Shown in pieces: positions 35,950 through 48,006 of a stretch of DNA of 64,000 nucleotides. How positions within the stretch are numbered: position 1 is the first letter of the stretch; each line of letters begins with the position of its first letter. This DNA comes from Lutraria lutraria (Eukaryota; Mollusca; Bivalvia; Venerida; Mactridae): positions 14,984,454-15,048,453 of the forward strand of contig OZ026840.1 in the NCBI GenBank assembly GCA_964023205.1, in the 5' to 3' direction. Under the pieces are notes generated by a model. It did no database searches, had not been told where the DNA came from, and was given only the letters and a program-made list of their open reading frames with translations. A program made the translations under genes and the position numbers.

Positions 35950-36593
35950 CAATCCCTGAAAGCTGGACTCCCTGCATGAAATCCGGACTTTCTGAAAACC
36001 GGAATTCTCTAAAAATCGAACGATTTTTCAAGTCATCAAATTCATCAACATTTCTCAGTAACCAGACTTCTGGCTCAATCCGGAAGGTGTCCCATTTTCG
36101 GAGGTTTTACTGTACATGTTATATTTACCTGAATTCATGAACATGCAATCATAGGTTGTTATACTATGGATTATAAGGTTATTATAGTACAGTACGAGGT
36201 GAATAGAAAAAATACATTAATACAGTAAAACCTCTGAAAACCTGACTCCCTGAAAACCTGACTCCCTGAAAACCTGAGTTACCTGAAAATCGGACTATTT
36301 CCGAGTCTTATTTTTCTCGGAATTTATCAAAAGTTCTCTGAAAGCCGGAATTCTCAGAAAACCGGACTTTAGTCTAGTCCGGATGGGGTCCGGTTATCAG
36401 GAGTTTTACCCTACAGTAAAACCTCTATAGTAAGATTACCTTTGGTATCAAAAACTCATAGAATGGTATTCACAACAAGATGCTCTCTAGTTGAACTATT
36501 GGAAGACATATTGAAAACCTATCCAGAAACAACTGATCGTTATAGAGAAGTGGTCTTAATACAGAAGTGGTCACTGTAAGAGGTTTTACTGTA
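35943..36593. mobile_element. Cluster of three TACAGT-family MITEs end to end
   Basis: Copies at 35943-36114, 36221-36411 and 36412-36593. Each begins TACAGTA(C/A)AA(T/A)CC, and the ends are AGGTTTTACTGTA or a decayed form of it. The second includes about three tandem copies of CCTGAAAACCTGACTCC. A fourth, degenerate member lies at 37115-37277 and ends GGTTAAACTGTA. No coding sequence. Confidence 0.7.
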
Positions 36594-37659
36594 CTAAGAT
36601 AAAAGCGTGTATAGAAGACACTAGCTTGGATTTCAACAACGTTTCATTATATATATAGCAAGCCATATATAAGTAACATCACATTAATTATTTCAATATT
36701 GTATCCGTTATGGTATTGAATACTAGTAAGGCAAGAAGGTAGCTTGTCCTCCTGGAGTGAAAACAAGTTCATCTTAATTGGGAATATTTTCATGAATTCA
36801 CTAACACATCCACAAGCATTAAATTATTCCAACAAATTACCTGTGTTGAGCACAGGGTTACACATGCATCAGATTCTACATGATACTTCATGTTCCTTCC
36901 TGTTATATAATGTAATAATAATTACGTTACATATTTTCCCTTTATTTAATCTTTTTGATTTACCGTCTTCTTTCGTGTCTGTACACAATGGATTGCCTCC
37001 AACCCGCTGCAATTTGTTTTATTTACAAATGTATGTGGGTATCAGATTCATTTAATGGAATCTGAGCGCTCTGATGTTGAAAAGTACCCTTGTGCTGGGA
37101 CCAATAAACAAGTAGGTCACACCTGTGTTAGTGACCACCTCCGAATAAAGGTCACTTTGTGAATGGAGGTCTCTTTCATTATTTTGAACAAAACGACATC
37201 CGAACTAAGGCCGCCTGATAATAAATGCCACATTTAGTATTTCCCAAGAGTGGCCTCTATTTACAGGTTAAACTGTAAATGTATGTACATGAAGAAATCG
37301 AGTTGTGTATTCTAATATCCGGATATAATGGCATTTCAATTATTTGATTACATTGTACTTTTGCACTTGGCTTACAAATAGAATAATTATTAATGAACAC
37401 ATCAGCTTGTAATAAATTTGAGTATTGTAAAAAGCTCTTCTGTAAATTCAGATACATGTAATATGTATCTCATCGCAATACACGAAATAGAATAAAAATA
37501 GAATATCAGATCTAAGATATGAGCACAAAAATATAAATATAAAACATTGATTTCAAAAAAATAGCTAAAATATTAATTCCGACTATCAGCAAGAGCTATT
37601 TCCTGATTCTTTGTTTTTTGTCAACTCGGGATAAAAAACATTAAACAGGCGAATGTGTT

Positions 37660-38430
37660 AATAGTTTAAACCATCCTCTCGTAGTGTGTGAATAGCACTA
37701 GTTTTAGAATATCCCCTCGTAGTGTGTGAATAGCACTAGTTTTAGAATATCCCCTCGTAGTGTGTGAATAGCACTAGTTTTAGAATATCCCCTCGTAGTG
37801 TGTGAATAGTTTAAACGATCCCCTCGCAGAGTATGAATAGTTTAAACTATCCTCTCGTAGTATGTGGATATGTTAAAACTATCCCCTCGTAGTGCATGAA
37901 TAGTTTAAACCATCCCCTCGTAGTATGTGAATAGTTTAAACGATCCCCTCGCAGAGTATGAATAGTTTAAACTATCCTCTCGTAGTATGTGGATATGTTA
38001 AAACTATCCCCTCGTAGTGCATGAATAGTTTAAACCATCCCCTCGTAGTATGTGAATAGTTTAAACGATCCCCTCGCAGAGTATGAATAGTTTAAACTAT
38101 CCTCTCGTAGTATGTGAATATGTTAAAACTATCCCCTCGTAGTGCATGAATAGTTTAAACCATCCCCTCGTAGTATGTGAATAGTTTAGACCATCCCCTC
38201 GTAGTATGTGAATAGTTTAGACCATCCCCTCGTAGTGTGTGAATATGTTAAAATTATCCCCTCGCAGAGTATGAATAGTTTAAATCATCCCCCTCGTAGT
38301 GCATGAATAGTTTAGACCATCCCCTCGTAGTATGTGAATAGTTTAGACCATCCCCTCGTAGTGCATGAATAGTTTAGACCATCCCCTCGTAGTATGTGAA
38401 TAGTTTAGACCATCCCCTCGTAGTATGTGT
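37660..38430. repeat. Minisatellite, about 31-bp unit, overlapping the end of the ARRDC-B coding region
   Basis: About two dozen head-to-tail units, each with CCCCTCGTAGTRTGTGAATA then GTTTAAACCAT or a variant. The first three units (about 37675-37800) are a 38-bp version with AGCACTAGTTTTAGAATAT. Between 37820 and about 38195 four units form a higher-order block of exactly 125 bp repeated three times (starts 37820, 37945, 38070). The right-hand unit runs into the ARRDC-B last exon. Confidence 0.92.
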
Positions 38431-41400
38431 AGGCGGGGGCAAAGTTCATGTTTCCGGCAGTGTAATTCTCACCGTCACCCTTTGTGTTAACTTTCCCAAA
38501 AACACATTCCTGATACGAAGGTGGAGCTGAAAAAGAATTATGTTGAAACTCGTAAAAAATCGAAACTATGTGGTCGGATTATATTGATTTTGGTTACTTA
38601 AGAATATATACATAGATTCTATTAGTAAATAGTTATCGTTCATATTTTTTAATTGTATTCAATAAATCACAAGCAACACGAAGCGGAGCGGTGTGGTATG
38701 TTGCATAATGCACATGTTCGCTTCGGTTGTGACTACATTGAATACAATTCGAAATACATACGATAATTGATTTACAGTACCTAATTTCTGTTCGCACATG
38801 AAGAAAATATAAGTGCCTTATTTTCTCCATACCAGGTGCACGGCACATTTTATGCGATATATTTTTTTCAAATGAAATGCGGACATTTCATTCGGACAAG
38901 AAATAAGGACAAACTGTAATACATGTTCGTACTCGGAAAACCCATAGCTAGCTAACTGCATGCTTTTCGATATTTTTACACAAAGGCCTGTATTCTTCAT
39001 AATTTTGGAAAAACTTACTTTGTTGACATGCAATATGGGTGCTCACAATGAGGAACGGAAGTTCTGCACAACATTTGTGCCGAAGAATAAATTACACTCG
39101 TATTGAGTTAAACGGGCGTGATTACGTTGGTTATGCACGCACCTCACTGCCGTCAAACTCCCCGAAGCGGTTTAACTTGCCCTGATCAGTACAGTAAGTT
39201 TGCACCGTCTAAGATCGAATTGAAATCATAGCACCCGCAATATGTTCCTATCAATGTATTTATATTTATAATCGGTCTCCTAGATTTGTTTTAGTAATTC
39301 ATATTTATTAAAATAGTTAAGGCAATTAAAGACCTAGTCCTTACAATATGTAAAATGGCCATACTTAAATTGGAATAAGTGAGGCTTATGATAGAACAAG
39401 CGACATTTTACGCTTCATCCGTAAAAGTTCAAGTAAAGTAAGTGAATTTCCTGCTCACAAAATATTCAGAGTAAACCTTGTTGACCGATTACATAAAAAG
39501 TTTAGCAGTGTATATCGCGGTTGCTAGGAATTCGATGATGAAATAAAAAGTTTGTTATATACAAAAAATGCCACAAAATCAGTGATGCTGTATTTATTAA
39601 ACACGTACGTAAATCTACTTCCGGAGCGCTAGTTATTGGTGGCGCAGAAGCCCTACTGCCTTGAGGCTGATGGGTTACAGCCATACTAGGTTGACGCTCA
39701 TTGGCAGCATTCTGGCTATAACGTTGCTGATTTTGTTGTACAGTTGTACGTAATGGCACAGTGCCAATTATAACCGGAAGTACAACAAAAAGCTTGTTGT
39801 ACGGGCCCAAGTCTGCTTGCACCTGAAATAATTCAATATAATGAACTTACTTTCCTGTTTCAGTGATTTCATTTCTTTTATAAGAAGTGGAGATCAATCA
39901 TGCATTCATTTAAAAAAGTAACAATGTGCAATGTATCATAGGGGGCTAGTACGTTCCACGGAATAAAAATACATATACAAAGGTTACAACTTCCGGTATG
40001 ACGGTTTCCGCACCAAGTTGGTTTAACACTACGTAGCTTTTAAAAAAAACACTCAAATTTTTAACAATTGGTGTCTACGGAGAGCTAACATATTATGCTA
40101 CACAAAACCATTAAGTATTTCGTCAAATTCAAAACATTGAAGAATATATTTCATCTTTCCCATCGAAAAATCGTGAATTTTATTTAGTCCAACGCCACCT
40201 CGCAACACAAATCGGCCTGAATTACCATACTAAATACACATTTAAACACCAGAGCCGGGAATGACAACTCATGCTAATTATAAATATCAATTAAATACAC
40301 TGATCCAGTGCATAAGTATAATCCGGGAATGCACTACTCACGTGCAAATAACAAAAGCGTCGCATTGCATTGACTGAAACGTTCAAGCATTATGATATAT
40401 TAGCCCTGTAATTGTTTGAAAGCGGATGTTTCATTGGCTGAAACACTATGAATCGTAATGATGTGGCAAGGTGGAGATGTATGACGGTAACGACGATTGT
40501 TGCTAATTGCATGCGAGTAGAACATTCTCGGATTATTCTTTTGCGCTAAATAAGTGCATATTAGGCCGATTCTGTGTTGCGAGATGGCGTTGGACTAAAC
40601 AAAATTCACGATTTTTCGGTGGAAAAAGATATATTATCTGCTTCAATGTTTTGAATTTGACGGAATACTTATTGGTTTTGTGAATTATAATTAATATGCT
40701 AGCTATCCGTAGACACCAATTGTTTGAAATTTGAATGTTTTTTAAAGGTATGTAGTGTTAAAACAATTTGGTGCCAAACCGTCATTTCTGAAATATATGT
40801 ATATTATTATTATTATGATAAACGTGTTTTCGGTCCGTGGAACGTGCTAGCCTCCTATGCAATTTACTATAATTATGTTATCATGGCCGGCCCAATTGAC
40901 CACGGTGTGGTGAAGAGTACAACAAACAATTATATAACGATTATTGAAATCCTTCTGTTGTTTTGTTGATTATAAATTCAATATACATGTAATTGTATCG
41001 ATTCTCTACATATAGGAAACTTTCGTGAATAGCACAGACGAAATAGTTAAATGGTACGTGAGGTGACCATATCTCCCACGGAAGTTTTAATAATTCTGAT
41101 GGTATTAGCTAAGAAATGCCTAGGATTCCTACAGATAGAAACCATGTTTTTTTCTCAGACAGAAGTATGAACGTGTTTAACTAAAAAGACCAAGAGACAT
41201 CGAATATAAATACTAATTACCACCGTTCTATACATAGCGTGACGTCACTACGTTTGTCTAACCTCTATACATAAAACTGATTACTATCTTAAGACTTAAA
41301 TGAACCATAGTTAAAGACCATAGTTACACTATAAAATTATACATGTACGATAGACAATTTCAATGTACTATTACGTAAGGAAATGTTTCGCATAATATAA

Positions 41401-44400
41401 GAGTGCATAAAAAGGTTTAATAAGAAATACCTCTAAGGTATATTGTATATCTATAATATTACATCCGGCTAAGTAAGATGGCGGTACAGGTGGTATTCGA
41501 ATTGTTTCTCCGTTCCATACGTCTGTTCCGCCAGGCAGGACCCTTCCATGACGTAGTTTACCAATATTAATCTTTGTTTCTTTTTGAACTCCGGCCGCCG
41601 CCGTATAAACTGTCCTCTATTGATAAATGGAGAAATTTACAAACATGATGGCGGCAATAAGCGCTGTTGTCACAAATTAAAATTTGATACCTATTTACTT
41701 CGCCTCGTGTTGTCATTAGTAGCACTTAAGCATTAAGTCTAGTTATGAGTACGCTGGTTCAATGTAGAAATTTATATTGCTTAAAATCAGTGGGCAATGT
41801 ATATGGTTCAAAAACTGAAGAAAAATATTTCTTATGTGTATGAAAATAAATAACACATGAGAAGGCGAAAATAACGCCTCACATGAACTGATACATACAT
41901 GTATTCTTCATGCAATAGGCGAACAAAATATTTCTAACTGACAGTTTAATCTTTCCGTATAATTGTTTAATATTCTTGTTACATGTACATGTATATACTT
42001 TGGTTTGTAATAAAGTACAATAGAAAACCAATGAGTGAGGAAATACCACAGGGAGTTTAAAGTTTGTTGAGTAGTGTTATGTTAAGAAGTGTCCAAGAGG
42101 TTGTGTTTTCGTTCCAACGAATCCGAGGTAGAACGAATTTCCGCCTAAGGAATCAGATAGGAGCAGATAGAATTTATTGACTGGCATGATCGCTATGGAA
42201 AAGTTTCGCTTTCCAAACGTGTTTTTTTCGTTTTTTCCCTAACCTGCTTACCCTAACAAACCGGACGACAGTGTGGTTGATTCCCGCGTTAGCTCCGTCA
42301 TCGATTTCCCCATAGACAGCAATTGATTCACCGGGTACAAACCCACTTTTATCCAAGCGAAACGTCGCAGTAACTGCACCGTCGTTGCAACACCCGAAAC
42401 AACATGACGTCATAGAGTTGGTGCCTTGAATAGGGGCCTGGAAGTATTACGTTTGTAATTCCATAATGCCTTACTTATTTTACGTACTTTAGATAATATA
42501 TATTATAAAACAGTATGCTCACTTATCGTAATTTCTTTGAAAGTTACGCTAGATATTTCAATTTATTTACGATGAATTTTGAAAATTTTGTAACAGTTAT
42601 CGCCCTTGTTGAAAAATATTCTGAAAAATTCGCAGGGTAAACTATGTATATCTTTATAAAATTAGATTGTTACTGTGTTTTTTCACCTTTTTTACGGAGA
42701 GTTTTCATTGAAACGGATTTCCTATGACTACAGTCATATTCTATGAGGCAGTAACTCATAGGGTTGTCATCGTTTTTGAAAAATTTCACGGTTAATCATT
42801 TTCTATCATGGAAACCTATAAAAGGTACGAAGATTCTCAAAATCTTTCGGCTCCCTTTTGATATACTAACTTCGGAGATTATGGGAATAAAATTTTAAAG
42901 TACATAAAGCTATGCTATATCTCTTGACAGTCCTGTTGTGGGTAGAATAAGTGTGTGTACATAAGTATGTGATAAGAATCATACCCTTCGACTACTGTGT
43001 AGTGTTGAATGCAGTGTGTTTAGAGAAATACTATCAGATCCACAGATCCGTGTAAAAGGTGTTGGACCAAGTAGTGCATCTTGTTTCCTGAGCATTTTTT
43101 TCTGACTTATTTCATCAGCCAAAAAGATTATGACTTGTAGTATAATTATTAATCTGCTTGGAAAGGCCATATTCATTGCAAGTGATAATTCTTCAAGTTT
43201 TCCGTTTTCACTGTCTATTCGTAATTTACATTATTTATTTCTAGGACATTTCAAATTACAATTACATTCTAGTATAAATAATTATAACGACCCTCCCCCC
43301 CCCCCCCCATTTACCAATAGCTGACTGAAAATCATAAACACTAAAGTCAATAGTGTTTACGATTTTCAGTAGCTCTTCAAATGTTTCTTGAACGATACTT
43401 ACTGCTGCGTTCGGGACAGTATTTAAATCTAACATAGACGCGACGGTGAAGACCATCTTGTATTCTTTATTAAATTTCCACGGACGGTCAATTTCAGCTT
43501 TTAGCATATGTCGTACAAAACACCCGGGTTCGGCTTCGAAAGAACCTGGTAAGTTGATCGGAAGTACGAACTGGAATGGAAACACGTGGTTTCCGGCCTG
43601 CAAAGTGACGTCAGAACCATCTCGATGAGCTGAAATGCAGAATAGGCCAGGATCGAGTGAATTACTTCACGGCATGTGAAAATAACCAACGAACATCTTA
43701 CGTTTACTCAATTTTGAAATTTACGGCCATTTGCTACAGTTTTCACATAGACCGTGATATAGGCAGAATGAAAACTGCTTCACATATTTTTTTTTAACTT
43801 TGCATGATCATAGCATAATGGTAACAGAAACATTTTAAGTGAAAACAATGGGTGTCACCACAGGAGCCTGTTATTCAATCAAAAAAAAAATTATACTCAT
43901 TTAGTCAATAAAAAATTACCTACGTATATGATAAGTCTAGTAAAAAATTTTATTGAGGTTTTTTTTTGGTTTTTTTTAAATATCAGGTTCCTGTGGTGTC
44001 ACCGATCTCGTTATTTAGTTATCTGCCCTTGACTTTGATTTAGGCTATTTTAAGGGCAGATAGTTCATAACGAAGGAAAGCAAGGCCTTATTTTTTTCCT
44101 TTTTATGTAGCCGACTTCGATCTTTTCATGTCTTCGTGCAAAATTTCAGGAATTGGTAGAGTGGGGTTATTTTCTTTACCTATACATATTCCATAATTTA
44201 TAAGAATTTTCAGTCCCTTAACTTCACTTGAAAAAAATGTTTAATGGAACTGAATGAAATTTTGTATTTTGACCAAGATGAGAAAGAAAAACATAAACCG
44301 AAAGTAAAATTAGGTATTTGAGATTTATGTATGACTGATCTGCCTTTTAAATGACATAAAATGAGTAGGCAAAAAAGTCACATTTTAAATTACGTCTATT

Positions 44401-45671
44401 CTCTATAACATACCATCGCCAAATAAGGTAAGCTTTAGATTCAAATAATCCTCGACACCACGTTTTGTATGTTTCCCAGCTTTCCATACCACTTCAGATG
44501 AACTTCTACAAGTTATATAAATTCCTGAAATGGATACAAGATGTACGTATAAGAACATGCACGTAATTTTTTTTGTATGCTTAGGCTAGAAAATAGCCAT
44601 GTCAGGGTTACTTGACCACAAAGCAAATGTGGTACGATTCGCCTCTTTTTTGTCGATAGAAACGTTATAGGGGTGACATGGGCGCCAAAACATACGTGGA
44701 ATTGATAAGAGCAGTTTGCAAAGAGATTAATACTAGTAGTGCGAACTAATGTATGCTTTAGTGTTTATTAAGCAAACAATTAATATAATTAATATAATGT
44801 AGAATTAAATCAGGTGCTGTCTCTATGTTTTGGGGAAGGCCCCCTAACCCTTAATATGGGAATGAAATAGCGGATTGAAGCCTCTTTATGGGGAGGGGGG
44901 GGGTCCCGACTAAAACCACACGCACATGCAATTTGGGTAATGAAATTTTAACGAATAAATTGGAAATTTGGGGAAATTGCATGATTTCAAAGAATTTTTC
45001 AGAAGGGAAGGCGCGCGTACAGGTTACAACAACAAAATAAAGAAAAAGAAAAACGTTTTTGTTTCGCATACATAGATCAACACGTGCGAATTGAACATAT
45101 TCAGTCCATTTTACTTAATCATGAATGAATTAAAAGACAATAAGCGGATACCGAGAGCGCCAGGAACCGCTGTGTATACATACATCACATTAATTTTGTT
45201 CTTCTCCCCCCAAAAATGTATTTGTTTTATGTATATATACACCCCTGCGTTTGTTTTTCCAGCAATTAAGAGACCTTATCCAATCACCTTAACAATATAA
45301 CAATAAGCGACAGTTTAATACAAGTTGAGCATTTCAATCGATGTTTTAAAGTTAGCCGGGCCTCATGTGCAAATTCTTCGATATGCAGTTTGATAAGAAC
45401 CGTATAAAATACTAGATAAACTGGTTCCCGTTGACTTAGATGCGATGCAACATGGAACGGGAACCAGTTTATATACTAGGTTAATCACGATTACCTCCCT
45501 TGTGACACTAGTGCTTTAAATAAACCGAGAACTATGTTAATGTATCAACATACCTTTCATTTTCATGTTGTCGGCTAAATCGACATGTACCTGTCCTATA
45601 AGACATTGTCCGGGATAAAACACTGAATTAGTTTGGTTAACCACAATCTCAAATCTCCTTGTATTGCCCAT
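38405..45671 (-). CDS. Alpha-arrestin B (arrestin domain-containing protein, ARRDC2/3/4-like)
   Basis: Coding exons in transcript order: 45671..45554, 44524..44414, 43629..43403, 42437..42252, 41616..41431, 39822..39609, 38526..38405. Phases join exactly to 387 residues. Exons 2, 4 and 5 have the same length as in ARRDC-A (111, 186, 186 bp), and every intron has the same phase, so the two are tandem duplicates. Landmarks: MGNTRRFEIVVNQTN, FYPGQCLIGQV, CRSSSEVVWKAGK, FPFQFVLPINLPGSFEAE, CCFGCCNDGAV, YLAGCNIIDIQY. The tail has a glutamine-rich linker, then PPPSYQECVFGK (PPSY at 349-352) and a tail absent from ARRDC-A that ends APAYTYYEGMV. Stop TAA at 38405-38407 lies inside the first minisatellite unit. 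Same expected role as ARRDC-A: adaptor for ubiquitin-ligase recruitment to membrane cargo. Confidence 0.88.
39938..40858. mobile_element. Foldback element with about 290-bp inverted arms in ARRDC-B intron 5
   Basis: 39938-40230 and 40553-40858 are reverse complements: outer GGGGGCTAGTACGTTCCACG / CGTGGAACGTGCTAGCCTCC, inner CAATTGGTGTCTACGG, CAAATTCAAAACATTGAAG and TTTAGTCCAACGCCA each recur inverted. The central 320 bp has no gene. A TGCAAT is seen next to both ends but the exact target duplication is not settled. Confidence 0.85.
43851..44003. mobile_element. Small MITE in ARRDC-B intron 2
   Basis: GGTGTCACCACAGGAGCCTG (43851-43870) and its near complement CAGGTTCCTGTGGTGTCACC (43984-44003) enclose an AT-rich 113-bp centre. 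Confidence 0.7.
45417..45471. repeat. Perfect 16-bp inverted repeat
   Basis: TAAACTGGTTCCCGTT (45417-45432) and AACGGGAACCAGTTTA (45456-45471) with a 23-base loop, in intron 1 of ARRDC-B, 83 bases from exon 1. A transposon relic is likeliest. Confidence 0.7.
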
Positions 45672-46256
45672 AGTAGCTATCAAATATTAAAACTCAATAT
45701 TTAATCATTTCCATCACATATATTCATTTTACATGTATTGACTGAATTCTACGCTTCACATCTGAAGTATGCAAGGTTGCAAATTGATCATTATCAAACA
45801 CATTGTTTTTCCATGAATCAAATCACATATCTACATAAATCCTGCAATGAGTTATTGCTTAAAATAACTTAACACACGTTCATGTTATGTATTAATCTAA
45901 CCAACAAATGTCCTATTTTCTACCTTTATGTGTAATATCATACTACCGGTATGTAAAATAACCAGGGTTGTAGACTGATATTTCCCCGGGGGCTCGTTTT
46001 TAAATGGCCTCATGAGTAAATAAAACGTTTCGCATGGAATTAATAAACATTTCACTAAATTACACCGCTGTATCCATTAATTAGGGACTAGTGGCGTAGC
46101 CAGAAACAAATTTAAGTCGAGGTACTCAAGGGGGTTCCAGGGTTATTATATATAGGGGTCTGGGGGCATGCCCCCCCCCCCCCCCACCGAATTTTTTTCC
46201 TACTACGTCTCTTGTTCGTTTTGGAGGTCACATAAACCAAAATTGTCGGAATCTTA

Positions 46257-46440
46257 TACTGTGGAATCATTAATTTTTGTTGGGGATTAAATTTCGTGGG
46301 TCGGCTCATCCACGGAATCAAATCATCACGAATTTAAATGCAAAGATAAATCCACGAATTGATGTCCTCACGAAATATCAATTTTAGTAAACTTTGAACC
46401 AAGAAAATTGAGCCGAACGAAAATAAATGAAAATACAGTA
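46257..46440. mobile_element. MITE of the TACTGTRGAATC family
   Basis: Starts TACTGTGGAATCATTAATTT and ends ACGAAAATAAATGAAAATACAGTA (split here only for reading). It is inserted in a dispersed repeat whose other copy at about 55120-55330 lacks it, which gives an empty site at about 55195. Confidence 0.75.
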
Positions 46441-46694
46441 TACATTTGTATAATTATGGCAGTTCTGTAACAATAAAGTTATATTTCTACCCTACATCAT
46501 GTATGAACATTCTTAGCTCAGCAAAGTGAAATCTACAACAAGCGATATACTTGATGCTCAGCGTATAAAAGTATAAAACATGGGTTATAATTATGTACAG
46601 TACATTTTTACTGCATTCTATTCATTACAGTACATTGATATTCCAAGTTTTTCATTTTTCTATTGCTCTGTGTGCCTCATTGTGGCTACGACGC

Positions 46695-46830
46695 TGGGAC
46701 TGACCGGTGGTCATGTGGTAACGCGCTGGACTACTATACGAAATGTCGTCGGTTCGAGTCCCCATCCAAACTACCGAATCAAGTATCAAATCACAGAAAA
46801 TGGATGAGGCGTTTGTCGGTGCTTTGCACT
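46695..46830 (+). mobile_element. tRNA-like SINE head
   Basis: GTGGTCATGTGGTAACGCGC (A-box-like) followed by GGTTCGAGTCC (B box, near 46752). No complete cloverleaf. Resembles the head at 27921-28050 (shared GCGCTGGACTAC). Confidence 0.5.
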
Positions 46831-47570
46831 GGATGCGTTGAAGAACCAGAGAAAACGATTCGATTTCTCGGGCGACTCTGAAATGGCCAAGCACACACGG
46901 TTATTGAATTGGTCATAAGACAGCAGATACACGAATGAGTGCATCATTAAGGCTACTATAGGCAATGGGACATGACGAATACGTGGAGTTATTCGATGTA
47001 CATATTGTTTTCAAAAAGCTTGTTCAAGTTATGATTTACTTTCTAATAGTTTCTTCTAGTTTCTAACCGGCACGGGTTTCGATCTTCTTCTTCTTCAAAC
47101 TGCACTCCCTCATTACATTGTGGATTATGTGAAGGGTATATGTAAATTATGCTCTGGTATATATACGGCTATAGGAATAAATGTACGTGGAACCAGACTC
47201 CTCCACGCTCCAAGGGTAATTAATTTATTAACAAATAATACTTGCTATGTCCCTGTTTCTTTCATAAACTCAGATCATGTATAAATAAAAGCGTGACAGT
47301 GTTTATAACAATTAACATTATACATGTATTCAGCTACATCGATAATTATAACAGTACATGTATTTAAAATTTGAATTTATATACGTACATGTAAACACAA
47401 GTACGAGTTTACCCAATCATTCAATTTTATCAAGGACTTCCTTGATTTTATCAAAGACATGTACAAGTTTAGGTATTTGATTTTATCAATTAATTATTTT
47501 TGAAGTCAATTTTATGTTTAATGAAAATTAGTTCAAGTCAATTGTATCATAAAGGCACTGTTGTATTAAC

Positions 47571-48006
47571 TAGGGATGGGAAATTTTGTATCGAGATATA
47601 TTGCGATACGCAACACTGTAATTTACAATACGTATTGCTATATATATTGGGAGTTTAAATCTCTTGATTTATTATAGAGTATTCAAGCTTGGATTTTAAT
47701 GAAAATATGTATTTTCATTACCCAGTTGCATGATGGTATCTTTATTTAAGCTATCACAAAGAAACTAATGAAAATGACTAGAATGAAACTTCGTGCTGTT
47801 TAGTATACAACAATTGTACGTATACAACTCTCCTTGAGCAAGGCAACGCATGCAGTCCTAATACAGTTACAAAACATATTTCTAACAGTTTTCCGGTCAA
47901 ATTGGGCTACAGCTGATACAATTTATAAGTTGAATTATAGTCAATATCAATGTACGTATTGTATTTGGAACGTATTGCAATATACCGGTATTATCGCGCA
48001 TCACTA
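47571..48006. mobile_element. Possible hAT-like MITE
   Basis: The left end TAGGGATGGG...ATATTGCGATACG and the right end CGTATTGCAATATACC...CATCACTA are imperfect inverted repeats of about 40 bp. No clear target duplication. Confidence 0.35.

Noticed and set aside
37660..38430. CRISPR-like array of 31-bp repeats
   Set aside because: Units are contiguous variants of one sequence with no unique spacers, in a eukaryotic gene's 3' end. It is a minisatellite.
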